A stretch of 64,000 bases of DNA. Origin: VRUE01 sp963717375. Its GTDB lineage: Bacteria; Actinomycetota; Thermoleophilia; Solirubrobacterales; 70-9. Positions 15,183-23,670 of the stretch are shown here, piece by piece. The position numbers were made by a program, and so were the translations under genes. The stretch spans positions 1,550,001 to 1,614,000 of the forward strand of contig OY970329.1 in the NCBI GenBank assembly GCA_963717375.1, written 5' to 3'. Position 1 is the first letter of the stretch. Every line of letters starts with the position of its first letter. Under the pieces are notes generated by a model. The model was not told the DNA's origin and did no database searches. It saw only the letters and a program-made list of their open reading frames with translations.

Positions 15183-16160
15183 CCCGGTAGGCGGGGAAGA
15201 AGTCCCCCGCCTCGCGACCGACCGAGAGGCGGGCGTAGACCTCAGGGTCGCAGACAATCTCCGAGGTCCGCCAGGGCAACTCGCGGTTGGCGAAGCCGCG
15301 CTTGAACTCCTCCAGTCGGTCGCCGCGTGAGATCCCGCCGCCGAGGTTGAGCGGCAGCCCCTCCTCGGTCGCGAGCTCGACCAGCGAGGCGACCACGTTC
15401 TTCATCGGCGAGTCGCGCAGGTGGGCGTCGGCGGTGCCGCTGAGGTAGTAGTGCAGGTAGGCGTCGCTGCGGGCGACGATCGAGGCTGCTGCGACGTCGC
15501 CGCCCGGGGCGATTGCCAGCGCCAGCCAGGTATGGGGCGAGGAGAGGATGCGGTCGAAGTAGGCGGCGTCGAAGAAATAGCGCTCGGCGGCGTCGGTACG
15601 GCGCATCGTCTGTTCGTAGGCGGCGAGGAAGGCGGCCCGTTGTGGCACCGTCGTCTCGGGGCCGGGGATTATCTGCAGCTCGTAACCGCGCCGCAGGTTC
15701 TTGTTGATCTGGTTGCGGTCGCTGGGGCGGCTCTTCGGCGGCAGGGACGGGTCGGCGACGAGGACGACGTTGCGCTCGCTAGAGCCACAGAGCGGCGGAT
15801 CGCCGAGCATGTGGCGGAGGAAGATCGAGATGAGACCCGTTGTGGAGAAGTCGACCGTGCTTGGATCGAGACGCGATGCGAGAGTTGACCCCTCTATAGG
15901 TGGGTCAACTCTCGCATCGGCGATCCCGGGATAGCCATACGGCGATATCGCGTCGTATGGCTTCTGCCCACCGCCGAGTGCCACACCGGCGTCAGTTTCG
16001 ATCTCCCTCACAATCAGCGGCGCAACCAGCTCGGTCGCGCCGCTCTTAATGCGCAGCGAGTGAGTGACCCCTTCGGCCTGGAGGAACGGGGGGAACGAAA
16101 GAATTCCTCGCAGCTCGCCACCGCTCCGCCGTCTTCGATCAGCTCTGCCGTGGCGCTCAT
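15175..16160 (-). CDS. FemAB/GNAT-like acyltransferase, apparent frameshift
   Basis: The downstream frame encodes a FemAB-type double-GNAT fold: FLQAEGVTHSLRI, SPYGYPGI, NLRRGYEL, AYEQTMRRTDAAERYFF, LALAIAPGGDVAAASIV, YLHYYLSGTADA, EEFKRGF. Upstream in that frame the N-terminus is a basic nonsense run. In another frame ATG 16160 gives MSATAELIEDGGAVASCEEF followed by FRSP, which joins naturally to PFLQAEG if one base is added to the G6 run at 16088-16093. The restored protein has 328 residues. Such enzymes add aminoacyl or acyl groups to envelope precursors, fitting the polysaccharide locus next door. A palindrome is embedded in the frame at 15874-15919. The gene may be pseudo, or the frameshift may be a sequence error. 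Confidence 0.75.
15874..15919. repeat. Perfect palindrome with 18-bp arms inside a CDS
   Basis: CGATGCGAGAGTTGACCC (15874-15891), spacer CTCTATAGGT, then the exact reverse complement (15902-15919). It encodes ADARVDPPIEGSTLAS in the FemAB-like frame between YGYPGI and RLDPSTVD. Removing 16 codons there leaves a smooth family-like join, so it looks like an in-frame insertion. Confidence 0.85.
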
Positions 16161-16207
16161 AGCCGGGCCTCTTGCCATCCGTCACTCACGTAGCCCTCGA
16201 CCTTCTC

Positions 16208-16756
16208 TCACGGAAACAGGTCGGCCGCGGCGGCGCGGAACTCGTCCGGCAGCACGCCCCAGACCTCGCAGTCGTCGGCGGGGGCGCCATCGCGGCGCAA
16301 GTGGGCGCGCATCGTGCCCTCGTGCTTCCAGCCCAGGCTGGTGACGGTCTTTTTGGCGACCTCGTTGCGGGCGGGGATGCGGCCATAGACGCGGTGGGAG
16401 CCAAACTCGTCGAAGGCCTTGGCGATGGTCAGCGCCTCCGCCCGGCGGCCGACCCCCTTGCCGCGCACGTCGTCGCCGATCAGCGCGCCGAGCTCGGGAG
16501 CGGTCTGGCGGAAGAGGCCGTAGAGGGCGGTGAAGCCGACCGGCTCGTCGTAGCCCTCGACCACGATCGCGTACTTGCGGTCCTCACCCGAGTCGTCCAT
16601 CGCGCGCGCCACCCAGGCCTCGGCTTGCTCGAGCGAGAACCCGTCGCGCTGCTCCATCAGCGAAGCGGTCGCCGCGGGATTGTTGAACCAGCGGTGGACC
16701 GCGGGCGCGTCGCCGTGCTGAAAGCGGCGCAGTGAGACTTCGGGCCGGTCGCTCAT
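16208..16756 (-). CDS. GNAT acetyltransferase, RimJ/RimL type
   Basis: 182 residues. VSLRRFQHGDAPAVHRWFNN opens the fold, YDEPVGFTALYGL is strand 4, LGALIGDDVRGKGVGRRAEA is the acetyl-CoA pyrophosphate-binding motif (R/Q-x-x-G-x-G/A), and HRVYGRIPARNEVAKKTVTSLGWKHEGTMR is the RimJ/RimL ending. It would transfer an acetyl group from acetyl-CoA to an amine, either protein N-termini or an amino sugar. Its place between a sugar transferase and a FemAB-like gene favours sugar modification (inference). It starts 10 nt after the sugar transferase stop. Confidence 0.88.
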   Translation of the reverse strand: MSDRPEVSLRRFQHGDAPAVHRWFNNPAATASLMEQRDGFSLEQAEAWVARAMDDSGEDRKYAIVVEGYDEPVGFTALYGLFRQTAPELGALIGDDVRGKGVGRRAEALTIAKAFDEFGSHRVYGRIPARNEVAKKTVTSLGWKHEGTMRAHLRRDGAPADDCEVWGVLPDEFRAAAADLFP

Positions 16757-16766
16757 CGGCTGAACC

Positions 16767-17330
16767 CTAATCCGGCGCGAGGCCGTGGCCGGTTACGAGC
16801 AACCAGAAGGTCTTGGCGAGGATGCGGGCGTCGAGTGTGGCGCTGCGGTGCTCGACGTACCAGAGGTCGAGCTCGATCCGCTCATCCCAGGGGATGCCGG
16901 CCCGGCCCTGCACCTGCGCCCAGCCGGTAATCCCGGGGCGGACGTCGTGGCGGTGGTGCTGGCGGGGCGTGTAGTCGACCACCTGGGCCGGGATGGTCGG
17001 ACGCGGGCCGACGATCGCCATCTCGCCGCCGAGGACGTTGACCAGGTTGGGAATCTCGTCGAGCGAGGTGCGGCGCAGGACCCGCCCTGCGGCGGTTACC
17101 CGAGGGTCACCGCGGGTAACGACGGTGCCGACCCCGACCGGGTCGGAGCCCTCGACCATCGTCCGCAGCTTCAGCATCTCGAACTCGCGGCCGCCCTCGC
17201 CGACGCGGCGCTGGCGGTAGAGCACCGGCCCGCGGCTGCCGAGCTTAATCGCGATCGCCGCGATCAGCAGCAGGGGCGAGAGGACCAGCAGGGCGAGCGC
17301 TGCGATGAGGATGTCGAGCGAGCGGGGCAT
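16767..17330 (-). CDS. Undecaprenyl-phosphate sugar-1-phosphate transferase
   Basis: 187 residues, the short form of the bacterial sugar transferase family (PglC/WcaJ core). One N-terminal re-entrant or TM hydrophobic helix (about 4-30), then PVLYRQRRVGEGGREFEMLKLRTM, RRTSLDEIPNLVNVLGGEMAIVGPRP (catalytic Asp-Glu dyad region) and RPGITGWAQVQGR. It transfers a sugar-1-phosphate from a nucleotide sugar to undecaprenyl phosphate, starting repeat-unit synthesis on the cytoplasmic face. Its ATG abuts the stop of the upstream glycosyltransferase. Confidence 0.93.
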   Translation of the reverse strand: MPRSLDILIAALALLVLSPLLLIAAIAIKLGSRGPVLYRQRRVGEGGREFEMLKLRTMVEGSDPVGVGTVVTRGDPRVTAAGRVLRRTSLDEIPNLVNVLGGEMAIVGPRPTIPAQVVDYTPRQHHRHDVRPGITGWAQVQGRAGIPWDERIELDLWYVEHRSATLDARILAKTFWLLVTGHGLAPD

Positions 17331-18452
17331 CTACCTGGTCCCGGGCGCCTTCTCCCAAGCCGCCGGAGGGCCGTGGCGAAAGCGGTCCCAGAGGCCGGCG
17401 GCGATCGAGAGTGTGGTCATCGCGTAGTAGCGCGCGATCCGGAGGGGGCCGAAGCGGAACTGACCGCCGAGAATCGCGGCGGCGATCAACGCCAGCTGGA
17501 CGCCGTAGGTAGCGATGTAGACCCAGCCCTGGCCGAGCAGGGCGAGGTTGGTGAGGAAGGCGAGCAGATGGAGGAAGGGGGTGAGGTAGCGCAGCAGGCG
17601 GTGCGAGAACAGCTCCAGGGCGTAGAGGGGCGTGTACCCGCGCGGGGAGATCATCCGCTCGCCGACGACGATGTCCCAGATACCAACCATCATCCGCCGC
17701 TTGCGGGCGAGCTCCCCCTCCAGCGTCGGCACCATCTTCTCCTCGGCGCGCGCCGCCGGGACGTAGAGCGAGCGCAGCTTGCGCTTGGCCAGCTGGAAGG
17801 GGAAGGAGAGATCGTGGCTGCCCGAAGGCGCGAGCGGAATGTAGGCGCCGGCGCGCACGGCGTAGATCGCGCCGTTGCCTGCGGTGACCCCGGCCAACGA
17901 GGACTCCAGCTCCCGCACCTTCATCTCGTAGCGCCAGTAGGCGCCCTCGAGGTTGTCGCCACCGGCGTCGAGGAAGCGGACCTGGCCGCAGGCGTAGCCG
18001 ACCTTCTTCTCGGCAAAGGGCTCGACCAGGCGGCGCAGGGCGTCGGGGCGCCAGGCGCTGTTGGCGTCGGAGAAGGCGAGGATCTCCCCGGAGGCGCGCT
18101 CGGCGGCGGCGTTCTGGGCAGCGACCTTGCCGCCGCGCGGCAACTCCAGGACGAGGTCGGCGCCGGCAACTCGGGCGCGCTCGGCGGTGGCGTCTGTCGA
18201 GCCATCGGAGGCGACGATCAGCTCCAGCCGCTCGCGCGGGTAGTCGAGCGCGAGCGCGTTGGCGACCTTGGCCTCGATCACCTCCTCCTCGTCATAGGCC
18301 GCAACGATCAGGGAGACACGCGGCGGCTCGTCCGGCTGGCGTGGCGCCTTGCCGGGGCGACGCGGGATGGCGAGCAGGCGCAGGACGAGCGGATAGCCGA
18401 GGTGCGTGTAGACGATCAGGGCAGCGGAGACCCAGAAGAGCGCGGCAAGCAT
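17331..18452 (-). CDS. Membrane glycosyltransferase family 2
   Basis: 373 residues. N-terminal TM helix (1-25), GT2 domain with VSLIVAAYDEEEVI, LIVASDGSTDATAE, FSDANSAWRPDAL (DxD-like), GNGAIYAVRA and an RKRRMMVGIWD helix equivalent to the Q/RxxRW region, then three or four C-terminal TM helices. It resembles processive or polyprenyl-linked GT2 enzymes such as those of exopolysaccharide synthesis; donor sugar unknown. Part of the minus-strand run GT4, GT2, sugar transferase, GNAT. Upstream lies a 19-bp-arm palindrome. Confidence 0.9.
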   Translation of the reverse strand: MLAALFWVSAALIVYTHLGYPLVLRLLAIPRRPGKAPRQPDEPPRVSLIVAAYDEEEVIEAKVANALALDYPRERLELIVASDGSTDATAERARVAGADLVLELPRGGKVAAQNAAAERASGEILAFSDANSAWRPDALRRLVEPFAEKKVGYACGQVRFLDAGGDNLEGAYWRYEMKVRELESSLAGVTAGNGAIYAVRAGAYIPLAPSGSHDLSFPFQLAKRKLRSLYVPAARAEEKMVPTLEGELARKRRMMVGIWDIVVGERMISPRGYTPLYALELFSHRLLRYLTPFLHLLAFLTNLALLGQGWVYIATYGVQLALIAAAILGGQFRFGPLRIARYYAMTTLSIAAGLWDRFRHGPPAAWEKAPGTR

Positions 18453-18468
18453 CCGGCGATTATCTGCT

Positions 18469-18513
18469 TCCGGTGCGCTTTATGTGGTCATAGGCCATAT
18501 AAAGCGCACCGGA
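18469..18513. repeat. Intergenic palindrome with 19-bp arms
   Basis: TCCGGTGCGCTTTATGTGG (18469-18487), spacer TCATAGG, then the complement (18495-18513) with one mismatch that remains a G-U pair in RNA. It fills most of the 71-bp gap between two glycosyltransferase genes. The spacer shares ATAGG with the palindrome at 15874. No T-tract follows, so it may be a repeat element or a processing/stability hairpin. Confidence 0.8.
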
Positions 18514-18523
18514 GCCGTGGCGG

Positions 18524-19627
18524 TCAAATGAGGTCGCGGTAGAGGGCGAGGGTCTGGGCGGCTACCGCATCCCAGGAGTAGGGGCCCGCAGCGGCCGCTT
18601 GGGCGGCCTCCGCCAGGCGCTCGCGGGCAACCGGGTCCGCGAGCAGATCGCTCAGAGCCTCGGCCAGGGCGGCCGGGTCCTCAGGCGGGACGAGCCGCGC
18701 GGCGCCGCTGGCGGCGACCTCGGGGAAGCCGCCGACGGCGCTCAAGACGAGCGGCTTGCCGAAGGCGAGGCCGGTGTAGAGGACGCCGGACTGCTCGGCA
18801 TCGCGGTACGGAAGAACGACGAGGTCGGCGCGACGGAAGATCGCCGGGATCTCCGCGTCCTCGACGAAACGGCTGACGAAGCGCACCCGGCCGGGAGCCT
18901 CGGCGGCGAGCCGGTGCAACGGCTCGAGGTCCATGCGGGGGTTGCCGACGATCCACAGCTCGGCGCCCTCCAGCTCGCGGAAAGCGCGCAGCAGGGTGTC
19001 GAGACGCTTGTAGGGGCGCAGCAGGCCGAAGAAGAGGATCACCGGGCCCGCGGCGCCCTGCAGCTCAACCGGCAGCGGCTTCTCCTCGGGCAGGCGGGTG
19101 AAATGGTCGAAGGCGCCGTGGGGGATGACGCGGACGCGGGCGGGGTCGAGGCCCAGCTCGTCGCGCAGGCGGGCGGCGCCGTGCTCGGAGTGGGCGACAA
19201 CGGCGTCCATGCGCCCGAACAGACCGCGGGCGCTTGCAACTCGGCGGCGGCTGGGACGCGGCGGCAGGATGTAGTGGGCAGTGATCAATCGCGGTCGCCG
19301 CGACGGAAGCAGGTGCTGGTCGAGGGCCGGCATCGTCAGCCACTGGTAGTGGACGACGTCGGCGTCGAGCTCGCGGCGCAGGCGCAGCATGTCGGGCAGG
19401 TGCTCGGCGACCTTGAAGGCACGGCGAGCTGGAGCGTCGCCGCCGCGGCTCGCGGTGCGGCGGTAGAAGCTCTCGCGCACCCGGTAACCCTCCGGCTCGG
19501 ACACCGGGCCGTAGAGGAAGCGGCTGGTCAGCAGCTCGACCTCGGCGCCGCCACGGGCGAGCGCGGCCGCGAGCGCGCGGTCATATGGCGGCGTGAATGC
19601 CGAGGGGTCGACCAGCTGAACCTTCAT
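18524..19627 (-). CDS. Glycosyltransferase group 1 (GT4, GT-B fold)
   Basis: 367 residues. N-terminal Rossmann lobe (KVQLVDPSAFTPPYDRALAA, AHYILPPRPS, DAVVAHSEHGA), hinge VRVIPHGAF, C-terminal nucleotide-sugar lobe (ILFFGLLRPYKRLDTLLRAF, LWIVGNPR, FVEDAEIPAIFRRADLVVLPY, then EQSGVLYTGLAFGKPLVLS). The second Glu of the usual E-x7-E motif is not obvious (YTGLAFGKP). Retaining, metal-independent transfer is expected for the family. Divergent from the GT2 gene at 19645; upstream of the sugar transferase genes. Confidence 0.9.
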   Translation of the reverse strand: MKVQLVDPSAFTPPYDRALAAALARGGAEVELLTSRFLYGPVSEPEGYRVRESFYRRTASRGGDAPARRAFKVAEHLPDMLRLRRELDADVVHYQWLTMPALDQHLLPSRRPRLITAHYILPPRPSRRRVASARGLFGRMDAVVAHSEHGAARLRDELGLDPARVRVIPHGAFDHFTRLPEEKPLPVELQGAAGPVILFFGLLRPYKRLDTLLRAFRELEGAELWIVGNPRMDLEPLHRLAAEAPGRVRFVSRFVEDAEIPAIFRRADLVVLPYRDAEQSGVLYTGLAFGKPLVLSAVGGFPEVAASGAARLVPPEDPAALAEALSDLLADPVARERLAEAAQAAAAGPYSWDAVAAQTLALYRDLI

Positions 19628-19644
19628 GCGCAGAGGGGTGTCCA

Positions 19645-20595
19645 GTGCCTAGTGAACAGTGGACGGCGATTATCGTGACCTCGGTGGCGCCCACGCTCTC
19701 CTACTGCGTCGTGAACACGAACGGCCGCGAGTACCTGCTCGCCTGCCTCGACGCGATCGAGCGCACGCACCCGGCCGGGCTCGAGCACGAGATCCTCGTC
19801 CTCGACAACGCCTCAACCGACGGCTCGGCCGCGGCGGTGCGAGAGCGCGGCGGCGAGGTCCGCCTGATCGCGCTCGAGCGGCGGGCGGGCAAGGCGGAGA
19901 ACGACTCGACCCTGATGCGCGAGGCGAAGGGCCGCTACTGCCTGCTGCTCAACGAGGACTCCGAGCTGCGGCCGGGGGCAGCGGCGGAGCTGGTCGCGGC
20001 GCTCGATGCGGATCCCAAAGCGGCGGCGGCAACGCCCCAGCTCCTCGACTCCAACGGCGACCCGGTCCCCTGCGCCTGGCGCTTCCCCGGGGTCGGCACG
20101 GCGCTCGCCGGCGCCCTCTTCCTCCACCGCCGACTGACCGTGCAGAGCAAGGGCGGGAACACGCGCCGGGTCGACTGGGGGCAGTCAAGTGCCCTGCTGG
20201 TCCGGCGAGAGGCGGCGGCCGAGGTCGGCTACATGGACCCCGAGTTCTTCGTCTACTACGACGAGTGCGACTTCGCCAAGCGGCTCGCCGAAGCGGGTTG
20301 GGACAGCCTCTTCGTCCCCGCGGCCGCGGCGGTCCACCACGACCAGCTCTCCACCGACCTGGCCAAGGGCCTGCCCCGCATCGTCGAATTCCATCGCAAT
20401 CGGAACCTCTACATGCGCAAGCACCACGGGTGGCCGGCGGCGCTGGCGGTCCGGCTGCTCACCGCGTGGGCCTACGCCACTCGCGCCGTCGCGGCAATCG
20501 TGATGCCCAATCAGCCCACGAAGGTCTATTGGGCCCACGCCCGCCAAGCACTCCTGCCTCGGCGGGGCGAAAGTATTCGGGACCGGGTGACGTGA
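19645..20595 (+). CDS. Glycosyltransferase family 2 (rhamnosyltransferase-like)
   Basis: 316 residues from GTG 19645, which has AGAGGGG about 7 nt upstream; a longer frame from 19597 overlaps the divergent gene and a GTG at 19675 is possible. GT2 motifs: YCVVNTNGREYLLACLDAIE, ILVLDNASTDGSAAA, CLLLNEDSELRPG (DxD equivalent), GYMDPEFFVYYDECDFAKRL (conserved ED-like pair) and VHHDQLS. Typical of soluble rhamnosyl/galactofuranosyl transferases acting on lipid-linked sugars. It ends 4 nt from the convergent flippase gene. Confidence 0.9.
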   Translation: MPSEQWTAIIVTSVAPTLSYCVVNTNGREYLLACLDAIERTHPAGLEHEILVLDNASTDGSAAAVRERGGEVRLIALERRAGKAENDSTLMREAKGRYCLLLNEDSELRPGAAAELVAALDADPKAAAATPQLLDSNGDPVPCAWRFPGVGTALAGALFLHRRLTVQSKGGNTRRVDWGQSSALLVRREAAAEVGYMDPEFFVYYDECDFAKRLAEAGWDSLFVPAAAAVHHDQLSTDLAKGLPRIVEFHRNRNLYMRKHHGWPAALAVRLLTAWAYATRAVAAIVMPNQPTKVYWAHARQALLPRRGESIRDRVT

Positions 20596-20599
20596 CAGC

Positions 20600-22141
20600 T
20601 CACGGGCGCGAGTCCTCATCCATTTGCTCGGCCTCGTAGGTCTCAGGCACTGACCCATCGACGCCCGCCGTCGCTGGGCGCAACGAGCGCAGCTGGGCTG
20701 CCAGGACGCCCGGGCTGCGCAGGGTCACAAGCCAGCGACGCTCGCCTGGGGTGAAGAAGCCGGTGGCGAGCAGAGCGAAGGGGTAGGCGAGCCAGACGAC
20801 GATCCGCGCCGCGAGGCCGACGAAGCCCTCGGTGGGCAGCAAGACCTCGCCCCCTCCGACCAGCACCGCGGAGACGAGCAGGACGCGGAGCAGGCGGCCC
20901 CATTCGTAGGGGACCGGGAAGAGGCGCTGGGTAAAGCCGTACATCAGCGCCAGTACGACGAGGTAGGAGGCGACGAGGGCGAGCCCGGCGCCGACGATGC
21001 CGAGCGAGGGGACCAGGATCAGGTTGAGCACGATGTTGGTCGCGAGTGCAGCTGCTGCCGCGGGGAAGTTGAACTCGGTGCGACCTGTTCTGCCGAGGAT
21101 CACGACGAGGACCATGTAGAGCGCGTAAAGGGTGACCGCGGTGGCGATCAGGCCGATCGCCTTGTAGGAGCCGAAGAACTCGGGGGCGGCGAGGGCGCGG
21201 ACGATCCAGCGCGAGAGCAGCCACATCCCGGCGACGACGAAGGAGCAGCCGGCGACGAACAGGGTGACGACGACGGCATAGGCGCGGCGTGCCTCGTCGT
21301 CGTCGCGGATCGAGTAGGCGAGCGGCGGCCAGGCGAGCTGGAAGCCGCGGACGAGCACGTTGACTCCCTGGGCGAACTTGACCGCGAGCGAGTAGAGGCC
21401 GGCCTCAGCCAGGCCGGCGGAGCGGACGATGATGATCCGGTCGACGAAGTTGAGCAGGTAGAGCGAGAGCTCGGCCGGCATCGTCGGCAGGCCGAAGCGC
21501 ATCAACCGTCGCAGCAGGGGCCGTTTGAAGCGGAGCGAGAGACGCCTGCGGTGAACCCAGATCAGGCCGAGGACGAAGGCGGCTCCGCTGATGTAGCTGC
21601 CGAGCAGCAGGCCGCGCGCCCCCTCCCCCGCGCCGACGACGAGGATCACAGTCAGCCCGATCGCCGAGATCACGCTGAGCAGCGTCGTCACGAAGAAGGC
21701 GCGGGCGCGCTCCTCGAGGCGAAAGAGGGTGAGCAGGTACTCGAACATGGTTGAGACCCAGAGGCCACCAATCGCGATCCGCGCCAAGTCCGGGTCGGAT
21801 TGATCGAGCAGCGCTTCGGAGATCGGCTTGGCGAAGGGCAGCAACACCAGCGTCGCCGCGGTGGCGAGCCAGAAGAGCGCCGCGAAGGAGCTGGCGACGA
21901 CGCGGGCGGGATCCTCGTCGTCCTTGTAGTAGAAGCGCAGCAGCGCCTCGATCAAGCCGAGGCGGACGACGATGCTCGCCGTGATGATCGCCGCGAACAT
22001 CACCTCGGCGGCGCCGTAGTCGGCCGGGGTCAGGTAACGCGTGTAAAGCGGCAGCAGGACGACCGCGATCAGCTTCGAGACGATGCTCGCCGCCGTGTAG
22101 GCGGCGCCGGTCGTCGCTAGACGGCGGAGGTATCCCGACAC
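20600..22141 (-). CDS. Polysaccharide flippase (Wzx/MOP superfamily)
   Basis: 513 residues with about 12-14 TM helices. The N-terminus GAAYTAASIVSKLIAVVLLPLYTRYLTPADYGAAEV is the hallmark of the polysaccharide-synthesis MOP transporters. RFYYKDDEDPARVV follows in the first cytoplasmic loop. It would move undecaprenyl-linked oligosaccharide across the membrane. The soluble acidic tail (ETYEAEQMDEDSRP) is not conserved in the family. Its start overlaps the end of the O-antigen ligase-like gene by 25 nt, implying coupled translation. Confidence 0.92.
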   Translation of the reverse strand: MSGYLRRLATTGAAYTAASIVSKLIAVVLLPLYTRYLTPADYGAAEVMFAAIITASIVVRLGLIEALLRFYYKDDEDPARVVASSFAALFWLATAATLVLLPFAKPISEALLDQSDPDLARIAIGGLWVSTMFEYLLTLFRLEERARAFFVTTLLSVISAIGLTVILVVGAGEGARGLLLGSYISGAAFVLGLIWVHRRRLSLRFKRPLLRRLMRFGLPTMPAELSLYLLNFVDRIIIVRSAGLAEAGLYSLAVKFAQGVNVLVRGFQLAWPPLAYSIRDDDEARRAYAVVVTLFVAGCSFVVAGMWLLSRWIVRALAAPEFFGSYKAIGLIATAVTLYALYMVLVVILGRTGRTEFNFPAAAAALATNIVLNLILVPSLGIVGAGLALVASYLVVLALMYGFTQRLFPVPYEWGRLLRVLLVSAVLVGGGEVLLPTEGFVGLAARIVVWLAYPFALLATGFFTPGERRWLVTLRSPGVLAAQLRSLRPATAGVDGSVPETYEAEQMDEDSRP

Positions 22142-23670
22142 GCGCTGACCCTACGTTGATCGGCGGCCGCCAGCGACGCGCCTGCGGCAAGCAGGACCCA
22201 GGTAATCGGGTCCTCGAAGAACCCGGCGTAGGCCATCGTGTGGACCAGCAGGGCAACGAAGGTCGCGAGAACTGCCGCTCTTGCGACCGAAAGACGCTTG
22301 AGCAGCCCTGCGGCCATCATCCACAGCGCCGTGACGACGAGTGCCAAGTAGACCGCCAGGCCAAGGACACCCTGCTCAGCGGCGATGGTGATCGGCTCGG
22401 TGTGCGAAACGGAGACCGGAGCTTTATGCGTCTCCACATGCTCGCGGTAAGCCTTCGGAAAGCTCCCCGACCCGTAGCCATAGATCGGGCGCTGGGCGAA
22501 CAGGTGAACGCCACCGGAGACGAGATTCGCCCTGCCGCTGGTGTCGATGTTGATGCGGTCCAGGCTCGCCCTCCCCCCGGTGAGCAAAACCACCAGAACA
22601 CCGAGGACGACGAACCCCCCAACCGCGACGAGCGTCCAGCGCAAGCTCCACTTCAGAGCCGCCAGCACAGCCAGGCCCGCCAGGAGCGCGGCGAAACTCG
22701 ACTGCGAGAAGGTCGGAAACAACCCCAGCCAGAGGACAAAGACGAGCGCCGTCAGCAACACGAGGCTTTTCCGCTCGCGCGCCCAAAGCAGCGCACTCAT
22801 CGCCACAACTGCCACGAGCGCCAAATACCGCCCGTAGATGTTGGGGTCCCAGAACACAGAATTAACCCGGAAGTAAGTGTGAAATTCATTCGACCGAATC
22901 ACCTGGTCGTTCCAGAACAAGCTGCGGCTGAAGTACTCCACAGAGCCGACCACGACAAAGCAAACCGCCTCGACCGCAACAACCCAGAGGACCAGGGTAA
23001 GAAGCTTTTTGTCCCAACTGACACCCCGCAACAACCCGTACACCAGCGAGAACGGCACGAAGAAGAAGCAAACGTTCTGCAGACCCTTGGAGAAATCGGG
23101 CGAGTAAAGAACCTGGAGTGCGTAAAGAAGGACGAACCCGGCCAGGACGTATGGCAGGAGCGTGGGGGGGTCGATCTGGATGCGGCGTCCTGTTTTTCGC
23201 ACAGCCCCCTCAGCGAGAGACGACCGGCGTCCGGCGAAAAACCCAGCACCCAGATCGACCCCCCCACGCTCCTGCCACTCGCCCCACGCCACAGAGAGAA
23301 CCCCCCCAGCGATCACCAAATAAAGCGGCACCAACAGATTCGCCGTGTCCCCCCCCGCGTGCAATGGCACCCGAAACGGCAGCGCAGCGACGATTGCCAG
23401 GGGCAACAGCACCGGCCAACGCCTGAAGACATACGCCAACACCAGCGCAGCGACGACGCCAGCCAGCGCCAACGCAACCAGCCGAGAAGTGTGGTCGCGC
23501 AGATCGACGATCTGCTGCGAGTGCCACTGGTCACCGAGGATCAGGGCCGGGAAGAGGACCAGCGCCGCCAGCATCGCGAGTGAGCGAAGGCGTCCCGCCG
23601 GGAGCAGGATCGTGCCGGCGGATGCGGCCGCCGCGAGGAGGACGCCGAGCGCCGCGAGGAAGTCGCTCAA
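22117..23670 (-). CDS. O-antigen ligase/polymerase-like membrane protein
   Basis: About 517 residues from TTG 23670, which overlaps the upstream stop as TTGA and follows GGAGCAAAGG; an in-frame TTG at 23700 is possible. About 10-12 TM helices and a large loop with WDPNIYGRYLALV and FAQRPIYGYGSGSFPKAYREH then HTEPITIAAEQGVLGLAVYL, the Wzy/WaaL (O-antigen ligase) pattern. It would polymerise or ligate lipid-linked glycans outside the membrane. Odd: residues between GEWQ and PTLLPYVLAG (ERGGVDLGAGFF through TGRRIQID) are a soluble insert encoded by a long palindromic element (23153-23276). Confidence 0.88.
   Translation of the reverse strand: MSDFLAALGVLLAAAASAGTILLPAGRLRSLAMLAALVLFPALILGDQWHSQQIVDLRDHTSRLVALALAGVVAALVLAYVFRRWPVLLPLAIVAALPFRVPLHAGGDTANLLVPLYLVIAGGVLSVAWGEWQERGGVDLGAGFFAGRRSSLAEGAVRKTGRRIQIDPPTLLPYVLAGFVLLYALQVLYSPDFSKGLQNVCFFFVPFSLVYGLLRGVSWDKKLLTLVLWVVAVEAVCFVVVGSVEYFSRSLFWNDQVIRSNEFHTYFRVNSVFWDPNIYGRYLALVAVVAMSALLWARERKSLVLLTALVFVLWLGLFPTFSQSSFAALLAGLAVLAALKWSLRWTLVAVGGFVVLGVLVVLLTGGRASLDRINIDTSGRANLVSGGVHLFAQRPIYGYGSGSFPKAYREHVETHKAPVSVSHTEPITIAAEQGVLGLAVYLALVVTALWMMAAGLLKRLSVARAAVLATFVALLVHTMAYAGFFEDPITWVLLAAGASLAAADQRRVSACRDTSAV
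23153..23276 (-). repeat. Nested palindrome, copy E3, inside a CDS
   Basis: Outer arms of 27 bp are perfectly complementary (23153-23179 with 23250-23276, including a G7/C7 run). On the coding (minus) strand a 7-nt left loop (GTGCTGG) leads to GTTTTTCGC, a 33-nt apical segment, GCGAAAAAC and a 12-nt right loop (AGGACGCCGCAT). This matches the layout of copies at 54881 and 55594. It is in sense orientation and read through in frame. Confidence 0.85.
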
